The notes under the pieces are model-generated. The model searched no databases and was not told where the DNA came from. It worked only from the letters and a program-made list of their open reading frames with translations. Below are positions 37,601 to 50,353 of a stretch of 64,000 nt of DNA, in pieces. Numbering within the stretch: the stretch's first letter is position 1; each line of letters starts with the position of its first letter. Location of the stretch: positions 18,746,581 to 18,810,580 of the forward strand of contig HG738137.1 in assembly GCA_000499405.2 (NCBI GenBank). The letters are read 5' to 3'. This DNA comes from Onchocerca volvulus. Its lineage: Eukaryota > Nematoda > Chromadorea > Rhabditida > Onchocercidae. The position numbers were made by a program, and so were the translations under genes.

Positions 37601-40600
37601 CTGGAAGATTAGCTTTGGGTATAGGTGTAAGCGATTGTTGACGAGTTGGATAGCGATTGTTTGTTACAGCAAGCGAATTTCTCTGACGACCATCAACGCA
37701 AGAATCTTTCGTTGTAGTTGCGAATCGCTGTTGATTCATCAAATAAAGCCACCGCGGACAATGTTGCAATTTATGGAGATAATAGCTCCTGAAATCAATG
37801 ATATCATACTGAAAAAGGAGAAATTAAACGAGAAAGAAATTAAATAAATGGTTCTCGCATCAATTGATATGCTCGATTTAATTCCTCTCAATCTAATTAT
37901 AAAAAGATTTTTTTTTATTTTAAGTAAGTTTACATGAATTTAAACCTTCAAGCAGAATGATCCGAGGTTGATAACTAGAACCGTAGTGTAAGCATAACTA
38001 TCATTCGGTAATAAATATTTCCGCTAAAATACGCAAAAGCATCGCACTACTCCATATGCATGCAAAAAGTCTGAAAGAATTTGAATTTAAATTCAGTCTT
38101 AAAGTTCAAAAAAATGACAAAAAATTCAACCTTAAAGGTCAAAAATGTGGCAAGCTAGCTTCATATAATATCTAATAAGATATAAGCTAATAAAAATAAT
38201 GTTTGAGGAATGTAGTCAAAGTTACAATAAACGCATGAAATGCAAAAAAGATGAGAACGTATAAAATGTAAAATAAGCAAATAATATTATATTTTTCAAA
38301 AAATTTCGTTTCTTCAGATCGATCGAAATAGAAATAATTATTAAAAAAATCAAAATACGCCACAGTGATAGAAATGTATGGTACAATTAAGCTGTAGATA
38401 AAATCGCAAACTATATTTTGATGAAAATTAATACGAAAATTAATGCCAATTCTTTTTCCTGACATGGATATGCAAAAATGTTAATGAGTAATTAATTGAA
38501 TTACAAAATTCGAACTTCACTGCTAAGAACACTTAGTTTATGCGTATAATTAATTATCTAATTATGATAATCTCAAGCGACTTTCAGTGATTTCATTAAT
38601 TGTAGCTTAAAATAATAAAATGGAATGTTATCTGTAATTTAAATGAAGGAATATCTTTCTTATTTACTAAGATCATTCCGACCAATCAATGTAAAATTCT
38701 TTGAGATCAGTCATGAACTTTCAAAGTACATCATTGATATCATTATGTTAAGTTTGATCAATTCCTTTTCAGCCAGTGAGTTTTTTGATATTTTTTTGTT
38801 TTATTTCATTTCCCTATTGTGACAATGGATTTTTCATGAAAATAAAAGTGAGAGTTATCAAGCTGAACGAAAAAAAGATTGAAATTAAAGTAAGAGTTAA
38901 AGTTAGGGATGGAAGAAACAGAAGGAAAACTTTCACTAAATCACCCACTTTGTAACTGGCATTAACTGCACTTATTAAAAGCCTCGCAAAACTTAGGAAT
39001 TGAAATATCACGTAGATCATGTACTGAAGCAATCTTTGGACTTTCAAAGCATAAATAAATGACCAAATTTTTTAACCAAACAATTATGGTTGCCCAAAAT
39101 TGATAATGATTTGACTTGACAATAGTGATCATGACACAATGACAGCCTTGATGCAAATGAATGTGCTTATCACCATGGGGATAAGAGATAAGATGAGATA
39201 CAAAGATGGCCATATATTCTCGACAATGATTGTTTTTGTAAAACTAATGAAAGATTATAATGTTAGTTCAGAAATTTGAACTTCGCAACCATTTGATCTT
39301 ATTTTTTGGCAAAAAATAAACTAGAAAAATTATAAAGATTCCAAAATCCTGCGCTATTGTTAGCTTTCACAATATTCTTGTTCTTAACATACTTTTTTTT
39401 CAGCAAAATCATGAAAATCTTGAATTCAATAAATCGATCAAACAAAAAAAATTTTAAGAAAGAATGAACAAGAAATTGGCGGGTTTTCAATGTTTACTGA
39501 ATGTTGCAAAAAATAAAGAAATTTACACTTGTTTGGATTGCATTTCTCGCAGAAAGAACTATTTGCAAAATCATTGAAAAAGTTTGCTCATCCGCACGGC
39601 AATAGTGAAAGTAAAATATTCATTCATCTCTTGAAATCCATCAAAATTTTGCAAATAAGAATGATATCTGAGATAAAGAACAGAACCAAATCAATAAATT
39701 GCGTCGCAATCATATCAAAGTGACTGTTTAAGTGGTGGAAAATTCAACATCTTCAAACATCCGAGAAAACTTAGCCTTCTGTTGTTTACAACAAAAACAG
39801 TGAGCAGACGGTTGATCGATGATTAGATTTTATTTCTTCGACATTTCAACAATTTATCAAATCTGTTAAATTTGACTAATTACTCATGAAATTTATGCTG
39901 ATCTTAAATTGATAGTCATAAGCATAAAATTTTTAAGCATTAAAAATGATTATTGTAAGGCATATTTCAAAAAACAATAAATGAAAAGTTAAGCTATTAT
40001 TTCGAGTTGAAATTGAAGAAGCAATTGGTTGTAAGAAATGATGGCATTGATATCAGCAAAATGAAATGAAAAGAAGCAAAAACTAGATAAAATCAATGCT
40101 AATGATAGCTGATAAAAAGATATAGGAAATGAAAAATACTACGAAAAAAAAATTTAAAATATTAAAAGCTGAAACTTTGCCCACTATATGTCACGACAAT
40201 GTACTTATTTTGTCACAAATACATCAATTAATTAGCGATTGATCAGCCGTCAAAATGACATGCTTCTTTGATCAATAAACTTACTGATAAAAGTTCTTGT
40301 ATTATTTTGTCAGCCTTTTAAATGTAAGCGGAAGATGATTAGTAAAGAGAATGATTAATGATATTCATTGATAAGGCCATTATTTCTCCTAACAATGATA
40401 GTACAATGAAGGTCAAGGAGATGACCTTCTTGCTCTAACTAAATACTGGTCTTCCGCGAAATCGAAAGATTTTTAGGATTATTTTGCTAACATTCAGTAT
40501 ATTCCGTTGATAATTTGTTACAGAAATGATATTTGTATGAAATTTTCTGATCTTAGCCAAATTATCTTCGTAATTTTTTTTAACGTATATCATTTCGAGG

Positions 40601-41340
40601 TTGTTCAGCTATAAAACAACAATTAGCCATCTGGAGGAATGCTTTTCCTACCATTTTTCTAAATTTTTTTTTCTAAAATTAAGACCGAAAGCTCTTTCAT
40701 AGAATAATTTTTCATAAAAATTTCGCCAAATATATTTAGTTTATATTTTTTAAAATTCTTTGCGATGACTCTTCCATAGATTGAAAAAGAACAATGGAAA
40801 AGGATATGGATGTCGGAAAATATAAGTGGTAAATAGATGATAATTAATTAGATTTTCGAGTGAAACTATCAAGTTATGCATGTAAACAATCATCTATTAT
40901 TATCTACTGTTACTATCTCTACCTCTCTAAATGATAATTATTTCAATGATTGATCAAAAAAAAAAAAAAAAAAACTTTGATTCACTAAAAAGTTTCGACA
41001 AGTCGCAAACTCGTTATCTTCTAATTATTAGAAGATTAATTTGATAAGGGAAAGATAAAAATGAGTGAGATGAAAAGTAATGGTCTAATTAGTTGAGAGA
41101 TGAATTGAACTAGGAACGGTACTAGAAGAAAAGCTTCTTTGAGAAAAAGATGTGATAAGAGAAGGGAAAATGCGGTCGATTTGTATTGTTGAAATCGTTT
41201 TCCTCCATCTATCGATGAGGAATGCAGCTTTGTAAATATGAGAAAATGTGTACAAGAAAGTTGGCGAGAAGGTTGGCTTCTGACCATTCATTCATTCCAT
41301 CTACTTTAACAATATCAACAGTTGCTTCTCGTCTCATCAT
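22689..41340 (-). CDS. PPP2R3: PP2A B'' regulatory subunit (PPP2R3/PR72-PR130 family), 28 exons
   Basis: B'' subunits target the PP2A core enzyme and bind calcium. Exons: 41254-41340, 37601-37808, 37193-37369, 36595-36825, 35725-35849, 34910-35198, 34172-34307, 33766-33945, 33553-33677, 33238-33464, 32929-33106, 32197-32364, 31793-31962, 31130-31303, 27154-27239, 26973-27044, 26607-26724, 26154-26230, 25814-25907, 25598-25734, 25013-25190, 24624-24710, 24229-24385, 23863-24013, 23515-23659, 23258-23407, 23022-23122, 22689-22809. All phases agree (1382 aa). The conserved half starts near residue 920: [69 protein letters not shown]-hand 1 at 1142-1153, [19 protein letters not shown]-hand 2 ([12 protein letters not shown], 1220-1231), and [16 protein letters not shown]. 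The N-terminal 900 residues are Ser/Asn-rich and without a family I recognise. Exon 1 and its start are inferred. Confidence 0.93.
26374..26500. repeat. Three-copy minisatellite, about 41-bp unit
   Basis: Units begin ATTCTGAATA and carry AAGGCAGATTCTTGAAC-type sequence. The array is inside a PPP2R3 intron (26231-26606), and the third unit is diverged. Confidence 0.7.
27240..31129. other. Large PPP2R3 intron, no nested gene supported
   Basis: At 3.9 kb this is the longest intron of the gene inside the conserved layout. Open frames occur on both strands at about 30258-30516 but have no motif or splice context. A long poly-T run lies near 28550. Confidence 0.5.
34614..34746. repeat. Imperfect inverted repeat (MITE- or hairpin-like)
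   Basis: Arms of about 50 bp (34614-34663 and 34687-34746) flank a 23-bp loop. The inner 10 bp (ACATAAACGA / TCGTTTATGT) pair perfectly, and CTAATAATTG / CAATTATTAG and ATATTC / GAATAT pair further out. It lies in a PPP2R3 intron (34308-34909). Confidence 0.65.
37809..41253. other. Putative first PPP2R3 intron, no nested gene seen
   Basis: This interval separates the inferred first coding exon from the second. It contains no other supportable exon. If exon 1 is wrong, this would be intergenic promoter DNA. Confidence 0.45.
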
Positions 41341-43540
41341 CGATGGAATTTTTGGAACATCGAGATTTAAAGTTACAGCAAACTTCGAATTGTGATCGAT
41401 CGATTGCTGAGAAATGAACCAGAGAGAGACGGGATGAGGAGGATGGAAGAGAAGCATGAGGTAGATTTGCCAACTTGAGCTTCTTTAGCTAGCGACACTG
41501 TCGAGAACAAACGAGAGCGCTTCGAAGATTATTGATGAGCAATGTGACGTGATGTGTTGATTGCAGCAGCATTAGTTGTTGCAGTAATAAGCATTCGTGC
41601 ATTCTGCAAGCAACTTTTTTTCGAAAATAAAACTTGATTTGAACAACTTGAACTGAAGTTAGCAGAATCGAATTAGTAGTTTGAGGAAGTTTTAGCTCCT
41701 TCTGATCACGACATCAACACTGCATCCTAAACAGAAGAATTACTGTGTCGCTATTGTTGTTGACACTGAAGAAATGATCAGAAGAATCACATAATTTGTG
41801 TAAATGATAAAGCAAACTTATCACTTACAAATTTAAATAAAGCAAGTTTCCCCATCTTGGCAATAATATTAATTGTCTCTTAATTGATTAAGCTTTTGAC
41901 TCTTCCAAGCAAAATTGTATACTTCTTCAAAATGATCGATTGTAAAACGTATAATATAGGAAAAAAAAAAAAAAATCTTCACACATTACCTATCATAATA
42001 ACCTTCAAAGCATATTTAAAGCTTAGAATAGGTTAAGTAAAAGGAGCAGATAGGTATGAATTCCTCCTACCTGTTTGTTGAAGAGGTTGATTATTGGCAA
42101 AAACTCCAATTAGATCTGGAAGAAAACTTAAATTTTTTTAAAACATTCTATTGTAACCGGGTAACATCCAGTCAAATCTGCATTTTGTTTATGAAGAAAT
42201 TTGCAAATTGTAGATTTTTAATTACTCGACACAATTAATGAGAAAGAATGATAGGAAAAGGAAAGCAGTTTTCAGGTACTTTTTGAGCATAAACATCAAG
42301 TAATTATTATCGTAATTGCTTCGTCACAAATTAAATCATTTGAAAAGTATTTGGTTCGTAGTTGAATAAAGATATTTTATATCAATGATAATGTGTGACA
42401 TAATGATCAAGAAACTATTATTAGAGAGATCAAAAATTTTGACCTTTCGTTTAAGAACAATTTCGATTATCACCAAGTTGATAAAGCCAAAATTTTCTAG
42501 CACTTTTTAAGGATTTGCTTCATTTCCAGATAATTATAAATCGATACTATGCTATTTATCAAAGATTTGAATTACATAATAATCAAGAAGTTACTATTTA
42601 TTGCGTAGCATTCCAATAAATAAACTTCATTATTATCAGAACAATCACCTAGTATGAATGCAAGCGAGCAATTAAGTACTGATAAGTACGAATGTGATAA
42701 GTACTTACGTACTGATATGCATGCAAGAAATTATACTACTTAACTTCAATTCTTAAAGTTGGGAAAGTTCGAAAACTTTATGGCCATTTTTCAACATGAT
42801 TTTTTTCTCAAATCTCAAAAACAATTCTTTTTTGTCAACAATCATTATCCATCTATTTCGAAATTAACTAATTTTATTTTGAATATATATTGTACTGTTT
42901 GTTTCCACTCATTTATTCCTTGTTCTTCGGATATCCATGAAGTGATCACAATATGGCAGAATTGGAATTTAAATGAAAGAATGGAAATGAAATCATTCAG
43001 AAGAGAAAAAAAAAATGAAATTATCATTTGTTTACTCCAATAGAAAAGTTGCTGGAATTTGTTCAATGATTAAATTGTTGTTATATTTATCAACAAACAA
43101 TTTTCACTGAAAGCAGCTACTAATTAAAAATATTTATCACTGGACAGTTGACATCATAAATTTGTCTGAAGAGTGATACGGGCGTAAATCATGCTGAAAT
43201 CTTCGCTCCTTTCTTTCTTACCATATCATTAGTAGTCGTATAATTCGAATCTTATCAGTTTCCAAGTAGAACTGATAATTTTTCTGACTTTTTATCACTT
43301 AATCTCCTCAAATTTGATAGTTTTCAAACTAATATTAATCAGTCTTAGTCAATCACATTGACAATATAAATATTCCAAAAAGTAATGGAAATATTACATC
43401 AACAAGAGTAACGAATACGGCAGAAACGAATTTGGTACGAAAGCAAGGAAAGCCTGAAAGTATGCCGATTAGGCTGTAGAAATATCAACATTTCGAAGGT
43501 GATCGTTCAAGCAGTCACACTTTCTACAATTATTTCAGGC
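41341..43540. other. Intergenic upstream of PPP2R3, no gene seen
   Basis: An acceptor-like TTTCTCAG lies at about 41407-41414, 66 bases upstream of the chosen PPP2R3 start, and the frame between them is open, so more 5' coding sequence is possible. No other gene could be supported. Confidence 0.45.
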
Positions 43541-43860
43541 TTCGATATTACTAAACATTAATCCTCTCTTAAAGCCAAATTTTTTAAATTTCATTCTTCG
43601 CGGGAAAAGATCATAAATGGATGGTTTAATCAAGGAGATAACAGATTTGATAAGCAATGCATTGCAAAACAACAATATACTGAAGTATTCGTATGAATAA
43701 GAGAAGTATTTCGAACCATCGAGAAGCACTGAAAGGATGGAAGTCAGAATTTTGTAAATTTTGTAAATATAACGATAAGCAAAAAGTAACGGACAAGCTA
43801 TGAATATTCGTGTCAACGTTCTTCAGATGTTTCCAATGGGAAATTTGAATAAAATATATT
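43541..43860 (+). pseudogene. Decayed copy of the TTBK-like kinase last exon
   Basis: From about 43632 the plus strand reads IKEITDLISNALQNNN and then, after an in-frame stop, EKYFEPS. This parallels KKITDLMYDALRNNN..EKYLESP encoded by the last exon of the kinase at 52516-52663. Similarity continues past the stop into 3' flank: CAAGCTATGAA..TTTCCAATGGGAAAT here against CAAAGCTATGAA..TTTCCAATGGGAAAT there. The start ATATTACTAAACATTAAT resembles the exon start, but about 60 bases are inserted after it. Stops and a frame change show it is dead. Retained 3' flank homology points to a DNA-level duplication, not a retrocopy. No other exons were recognised. Confidence 0.75.
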
Positions 43861-44177
43861 CCATCGCCTTTAGCATATTCACATCAAATCAAATTTGAAC
43901 GCCAATTCGAGAGATTGATTGAACATTGAGATGTCGGAGAGCATCGGAGATTCAATTTCAATTGCTTAATGGAATATGATGGAAATGTTACTAACAAATT
44001 TCCATTCCAATATCTTTGAAAGCCTAAAAAATGAAGAGAAATAGTACAGAATAATGAGATGATGATGGGAAGGATACGTAAAGGAATCTCTCGAATACGA
44101 GAAAGAATCTGCCGAAATCTTTGATTGTTGTAAGGAGAAAGATTTAAGACTGTGATTTTTACTTATTTATTTGATAA

Positions 44178-44315
44178 TCTATATAAATAAAAATGTAAAT
44201 TTTCGTTGCTGTTGCTGCCCCTCACATAACTTTGTAAATTCTTCACCGATTGCTTTGAAATTTTCATAGAACGTTGCACTTGAATAGGCTCTTGTTTCTG
44301 TATGGGATATTGATC
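44178..44315 (+). mobile_element. Helitron-like 5' end fragment
   Basis: After A44177 the sequence starts TCTATATAAATAAAAATG and continues with TTCTTCACCGATTGCTTTGAAATTTTCAT, the same block as in the 2-3.4 kb cluster. An A|TC junction fits insertion into an AT dinucleotide. No matching 3' hairpin-CTAG end was found downstream, so the copy is truncated or too decayed. Confidence 0.6.
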
Positions 44316-46368
44316 TGTCTTGGGTCATTTGAAAATTTTAAGTTTAAAGATATGAAACATTTGAAATGATTTTCGGTAAATGACGATGCTAGTTAGGACC
44401 GTTGACTCTCAGGTTCCAGTTCTCCCGAAGCGAGATTTTTCTAGCCTTTTTTTTCTTTTTTTTTTTTTCATTTTAAATGATTGTAATGAAAATTTGAATG
44501 TCTGAAGTCAAACGCTACTTAAATGCTGATGTATAGAAATGAAGACCGTATATAGAATCTCAAGCTTAATCTCGAAGTTTTCTATCCTTCAGCTTATCGC
44601 CGAGAAAGAGAGTGCAGTGAATCCGCTACATACATGAGAATCAAGAATAAATAAACTTAATCTCTTAATTTATACACAATTGTGAGAATGAAGCAAGCGC
44701 CTAAATTTATACAAGAAACTGATTATTAAGGAACTTATAAATGTTCTATTGTTTACTTCTAAAATTTTTAATATATTATATTCCTTGTGGATCCTTGTTC
44801 TTGCAGTTGTGCAATTGAAAAATACTGAAAAGTTCATTTATGGTTTTTCATGAAAATTTAAAATTTACAATTAAATACGATTGTACAACATGACTGTATG
44901 CTACAAAATGTACGAAAAAACTAGATAAATATTGTTAGATAAAGTTCCGCAAATCATGATTAAACGAAATATGTGACCTTAAAAAGTCACTAAAAAGTAG
45001 TGAAAATCCCGTACAAATTAAAATAAAATCTTGATTTTCCTCAGAAGAAAGCAAATTTTTAGTTTTCTTATTTTGCTTCCCTTTTAAATGACAACTAAAA
45101 GTCAATTTACTTAACAACCAATAAGAGTCATTTAGAATAAACTAATCATTCCACTAAAAGCATTTAAATGGATGTTGTTAATGTAACTATCAGGATAGTT
45201 ACAAAGACAACGATGACACATGATGACATTTCTATCACTATTGTTCACTACATCTATGGAAGTTGATTGTTAATCAATTATCAGCTAGAAAACGATATTT
45301 ACATTATTATTTAGCTAACGTCAACATGAAACAACTATGAATAGAAATTAAATAAGTGAGATCCGTATTTTATCTAGAAATAACAAAAATTGGTCAAATT
45401 AATTTTCAATTCCATCATTCCATCAAATATATTTAGAAAAATATTTCATGGAAAATACATAAGTTCTTCTTGGGATGTAAAAGCAATCTCTTGTCTCTTT
45501 CTTCCCCATAATTCTAGAAGTCTGGAATCAATAGTCACATAACATGTGATTCAAATAAAAAAAAAAAGATGACACGCACAAATATATCACAGAATAAGTT
45601 AGGAACCTGAAATACAAACAATATTGATTTTAAAAGTAATAATCATTAAAAATAAACACCGAGTTTTTGAACTGCAATATAAATTAACAATTATGCTGAA
45701 CTGAACCGTATAGGAAAGAATGAAAGAACAAATCATAAACTTGTGGAAAGTGTAGAGGTAACTAGAAAATAACAAAGAAGCGCAATGTAAAGATGAGTAT
45801 TATAGAATAGAATTATGCATGGAATATTATAAAAAGGAAGTGAACTAGGCGGATTATTTAAAGATGAATAAAAGATAAAGTAAAGATGTCACATAAGGAA
45901 AAATCTAGATATTTTGATAAAAATACTTATCACCAAATATTCAAAATTTAATTTTTTTTTTTTTTTTAATCTATTTCAAATTTTCGGAAGTTTATTTCAA
46001 AAAAAGAAGTTTATTTCAAGCTATTATATCCAAAACTCAATACATAGAAATATAATATTGGGAGACTAAATAAACGATGTCCGGCGCAGAGCTTCAGGTG
46101 CAAGCGTTGATAAAAACATATTTAATATCGAACGAATCTGACATCATCAATGTCTCTTTAAATTGCCATTTTCATATATACTACTGTTATAAATACTCAG
46201 AGTTCAAAACATATATCTATTCAGCAAATACTATAAACATGTAAAGAAAATCCTGGTTCGAAATAATTTTACACTAAACTTCTATACATAAGTAAATAGT
46301 TTCTAAAACCAGAACTTTGCGCTTAAGTTCAACCGATACCCATATTAATACCATGTATTCTTGTCCAT
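44316..46368. other. Intergenic downstream of MGAT1, no gene seen
   Basis: No coding exon or RNA gene could be supported. The MGAT1 3' UTR on the minus strand must lie at the right-hand end. Confidence 0.5.
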
Positions 46369-49300
46369 TTAGTTAATAATCATTTCACCCCAATGCTTTA
46401 ATCTTTTTGATAACCTTTTTTTCGCAAACCATGCAATAAGATCTGGATCATTCGGGTCGCACTTCCCGTTATATCTAAATTTCATTGATTTAAAGAAAGT
46501 AAACAATTTCAAAGAATGAAAAAAAATGATTGATTGCAACATTTCCATTTTTTTAATGCATCTTTCTAAAGTGAAGAATTTTCCTTTCAGAATGTATTCA
46601 GAGGATAATGCAATATAAACTCAAATTTGAAGCACTACTTCTACCACTCATCAGTGATATTATGTATCAATGTCGATTAATGATGAGAACAACAGCTGAC
46701 ATAATTATATCAATGTCGACTGTTGTTTAATGATGAGTGATACAGACATAAAATATGAAGAAAAGTTTTACTTTGTAGGTATGCAATATGTTTCCTGGAA
46801 TTCGAGGTACCGAGTCATTTTGTCCCATTTTTCATTATAATAGTTAGATGAAGGTTGAAGACCAAAATTATGTACAGAAAAATTTAGCTTTTCCGGTGCT
46901 GCGTAAAAACGTTGCGAACTGTATATGAAAGTTATAATGCCGTAATATGCTGTTCGAGGCATTCCAGACTGCAAAATTTCTAAAATTTGCAGAGAAAAAA
47001 TGACGAAAATTGTTCTATAACTACTTTTTATAATGAAACTATGCAACAATTTGAACAGATTTCAAAAAATTTCAAAATGGAGCACAAATCAATATTGGGA
47101 TTCGATTTTAATTTCTTTTTTACTCAAGAAAATAAGGACTTACCCTGATATCAAGCATCAATCCAATAGATTTTCCGAGACGTCGATACTCCCTAGGTGT
47201 TTTATATACAACAAAAAAAGGCCCGGATCCAGAAAAAGTACCATCCAAAAATTCATTTACTGATAAAACGATAGCACGTGAGAGTTCTTGACTTAACAAA
47301 CTAAAAAAAAAAGATGCTTAATAATTCAATTTTTATGCTACAAACATTTTAAAAATGACCTTTAATTTCTAGCAAATATTGGTTTAAGAAAATGAATAGA
47401 AGATCGAATATTTTAGAACTGAAGAAATGAAAATAAATATGAACCTGTCATAGTTACTTTTGATTAAATAGCTTAAATCCAGTTTCGAAAAATCAACAGC
47501 AATTTCAGGCAAACGAATAGACGCCAGATATTTCTTGTACAATCCACTACAAACAATTCTCTGTCAAACACAAAAAACGAAAAATTCGTGAAATAAAAAG
47601 GAACATTTTCCACATCATTACTTACCCACTTGAACCTTTTCCTGCTAGATTATTATTATGAGATGTTCTTGAAACTTCTGGTCGGATGCAAACTCTTTCT
47701 TTGCGTATATCTTGACGTCTCATCCAATCATCCCAATACATCTTGGGCCAATTAGGTGATAATTCGTTCCATAGCTCTGCCGTAAGCATCCATCCTAAAA
47801 AAAAAAAAAAATTGACAAATATAGTAAGACTATTCATTAAAGTATCGAGAATAAAAAAGTTAAAAATAAAGTAACGAAATATTATTGATGCAAATAAATT
47901 GAGCCGCACAAAATTGCTTGGTTAATTAATGAAATTTTGCTTTATCAGTGGTGGCTAATCTACTAAATATCTTAATTGTCATTATCACAGTCAAACAAAG
48001 TTTCCAAATTTTGTAATGTGTGACAGGACAAAAAATTAAAGAAAATACTATTAACGAAATGGAATTCAAAATTATAGTAATTTCCATCAATCAGCAATTA
48101 ATTGATGGCATTTACGAAACTGCATTAAAAAGTTTGAATTTTAGAAAATAAATCTGAAGTCAATCAGCTATACCTAATCCTGGAAAAAAATCCGTCCTAT
48201 AAAGTTTTTCTCCATGTTTACGATCAGTAATGTTAGCACCCCCATTATCATTCCATGCACTGATACACCAAATTGTTTTATCAGCAAGCAGTACTGGTTT
48301 TGAAGCCGCAAAATATGAAAAAAAATCATCCGCAAGGTCAAGATCATCTGAAATGCATATCACAATCAATTTTATGATACAATCCTATGACAATTCACAA
48401 ACTAAGTTATACTCATATGTCAAGTATAATCTTTAAATATCACAATAATATTGGTTTTGGAGATTGAAATCAATTCATTAGCAAAAGATAAATATGAAAT
48501 AATTATGAAGCAATGAACATAGTACCTTCAGTAATGATCGCTGTCTCATATTTCATTTCCAAAAATATTTTATCAAGAGCCCACTTATAATGATGTGCAA
48601 TGCGAAAATAATTTTTGGAACCAGTATCTAAATCACCAGGAGGTTCTACATGTTCTTTATGCTGAAAGAAAAAATATTTAGATGTACAATTGACAATGAT
48701 TTAAGAAAGATGACTATTTCACTGTTCAATGCAACAGAATCCGTAGTTCATCGTCACTCTATTCGTTTCATATATTTTCATTTATTTATATTCAAATTAT
48801 AATTATTAAAGAGAATATGGATTTTAAAGAATATATATGAATTGATTTCAAATTTCTAGTGGCTGTGTTCCGTTGACAAGCAATAAACTTACATGAATAA
48901 AGCTAATTTTATTTTCCTCACTAGTAAAAGATGAAATAGCTTCCATTACTTCTTCATTATCACCATCTTGGCTGATAATAATAGGAAATTGAACGGCAGA
49001 AGGTCGTAATCTATAAAAAGCAAAATCATTTCTCCTTTGAATACTTATTTCAATCCAATGCATCAATCGAATCATTTTATCAATATTTCATATTATTTAT
49101 AAACAAAAAATTTTTCCTCCCAAAAAATTTCCCTCCCTGATTTATTTAAAAATAACAAAGAGTACATCAAAAATTATATTAGTCTAGATTAGTGAAATTA
49201 ATTGCAGCCACTAAAGCAAGATTATTGCAGTAAAATTAAGTAGAAATAAATCAAAAATACAATAATGATATGGAATGCTTCAATCATATGAAGAAAATAT

Positions 49301-50353
49301 TTTTGAAACTCAGAATGCAATTCCGATCACAGAGATTTCAATTATAGTGCAACATTTCGATTAAATCAGGCATCAAAATGAAAACAAACTTAATCAACTG
49401 ATTCAAATGATTTTTGATAGCACGTTCTCTTTTCGCTGCCATAACCAAAATCACAGCAACAGATTTCCAATTATTGTTAACTATCTCTTTATCAGATAAC
49501 AAATTCTAAAAACAATTAAATGAGAGGGCGAAAGAGGCCTATACATTCAAATTAATTGGAATCATTATGTATTTAATTACTTGGAAAAAATGAGACGATA
49601 AAAATGAAAAGATGAGTTCAAGTTTTAAAAAATATTTCATAACAATTTTTACACAGGAAAACAATGGCGGAAAAAGGACTAAATTTGGAGGAAGGTAAAA
49701 ATAAATATATGAAGTCTGATTTCAACTCTTTTTGCTCTGTTTGAAGCAACAAGAAGTGAACTAATTGAATAGAATAGTAGTTGCTTTGCTCTCAAAAATC
49801 CTATTGACCCAGAAACATTGATTTAAAAAGCGATAATCTGGGCGTTAGCTGAACTTGGTAGTAAAATGTACAATACATTATTCTTTAAAAGAAATATTTT
49901 TTTAAAAAAGTTTCAGTTGTAGGTCATTTTCAGCAAAATAACAAAGATTACTAAATTTGAAGGAGTAGTGATGTTCGCTTAAATCTATCAAATAATGGTC
50001 TATTGGACCATACATTCCATCATACAAAAATACACTTACCAAAACCGTTACCGGCTAAAGCTCGTGTAAAAATTTAAGTCATAAATATACAAACCTGTGG
50101 TCTCTTATCCAAATAATTAAATAATATGCCTTCTCGGATGAGAAAAAAAGCCAATATAATAGAAAATGCGATGAGAAAGCGACGTCGTACATAATGACCT
50201 CAAATAAACAGAAAGATGTAAGAAAATTAACTTGAATTTTACTAGAAGAAGAATGGTTGAAATATAGATTATTCCAAATGTTTCTTCTCTTTCTCTTTCC
50301 ACAGCTATACTATATAAAGCATGCAAGCATGCAATTCTCCACGAATAAATCAT
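46369..50353 (-). CDS. MGAT1: Alpha-1,3-mannosyl-glycoprotein 2-beta-GlcNAc-transferase I
   Basis: GlcNAc-T I (GT13) adds the first GlcNAc to Man5 in the Golgi and so starts hybrid and complex N-glycans. Supported exons: 50095-50198, 49390-49505, 48893-49010, 48526-48661, 48174-48347, 47626-47794, 47445-47546, 47144-47300, 46772-46968, 46369-46474; phases agree throughout. The first shows RRRFLIAFSIILAFFLIREG, a basic tail plus signal anchor for a type II Golgi protein. Then come FPIIISQDGDNEEV, the metal-binding EDD (split by the 48526/48347 junction), WCISAWNDNG, LYRTDFFPGLGWML, WPKMYWDDWMRR and CIRPEVSRT, all diagnostic. SGMPRTAYYGI matches the C-terminal part. The last exon adds about 35 residues beyond the usual human end. 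A start exon at 50311-50353 joins in phase but through a weak GAG acceptor, so the true start is unresolved. Confidence 0.93.

Noticed and set aside
37497..37847. 116-codon plus-strand open frame
   Set aside because: It is antisense to PPP2R3 exon 37601-37808, whose phase fits its neighbours on both sides.
41017..41038. Short palindrome TCTTCTAAT-TATTAGAAGA
   Set aside because: Only about 10 bp per arm and AT-rich; expected by chance at this scale.
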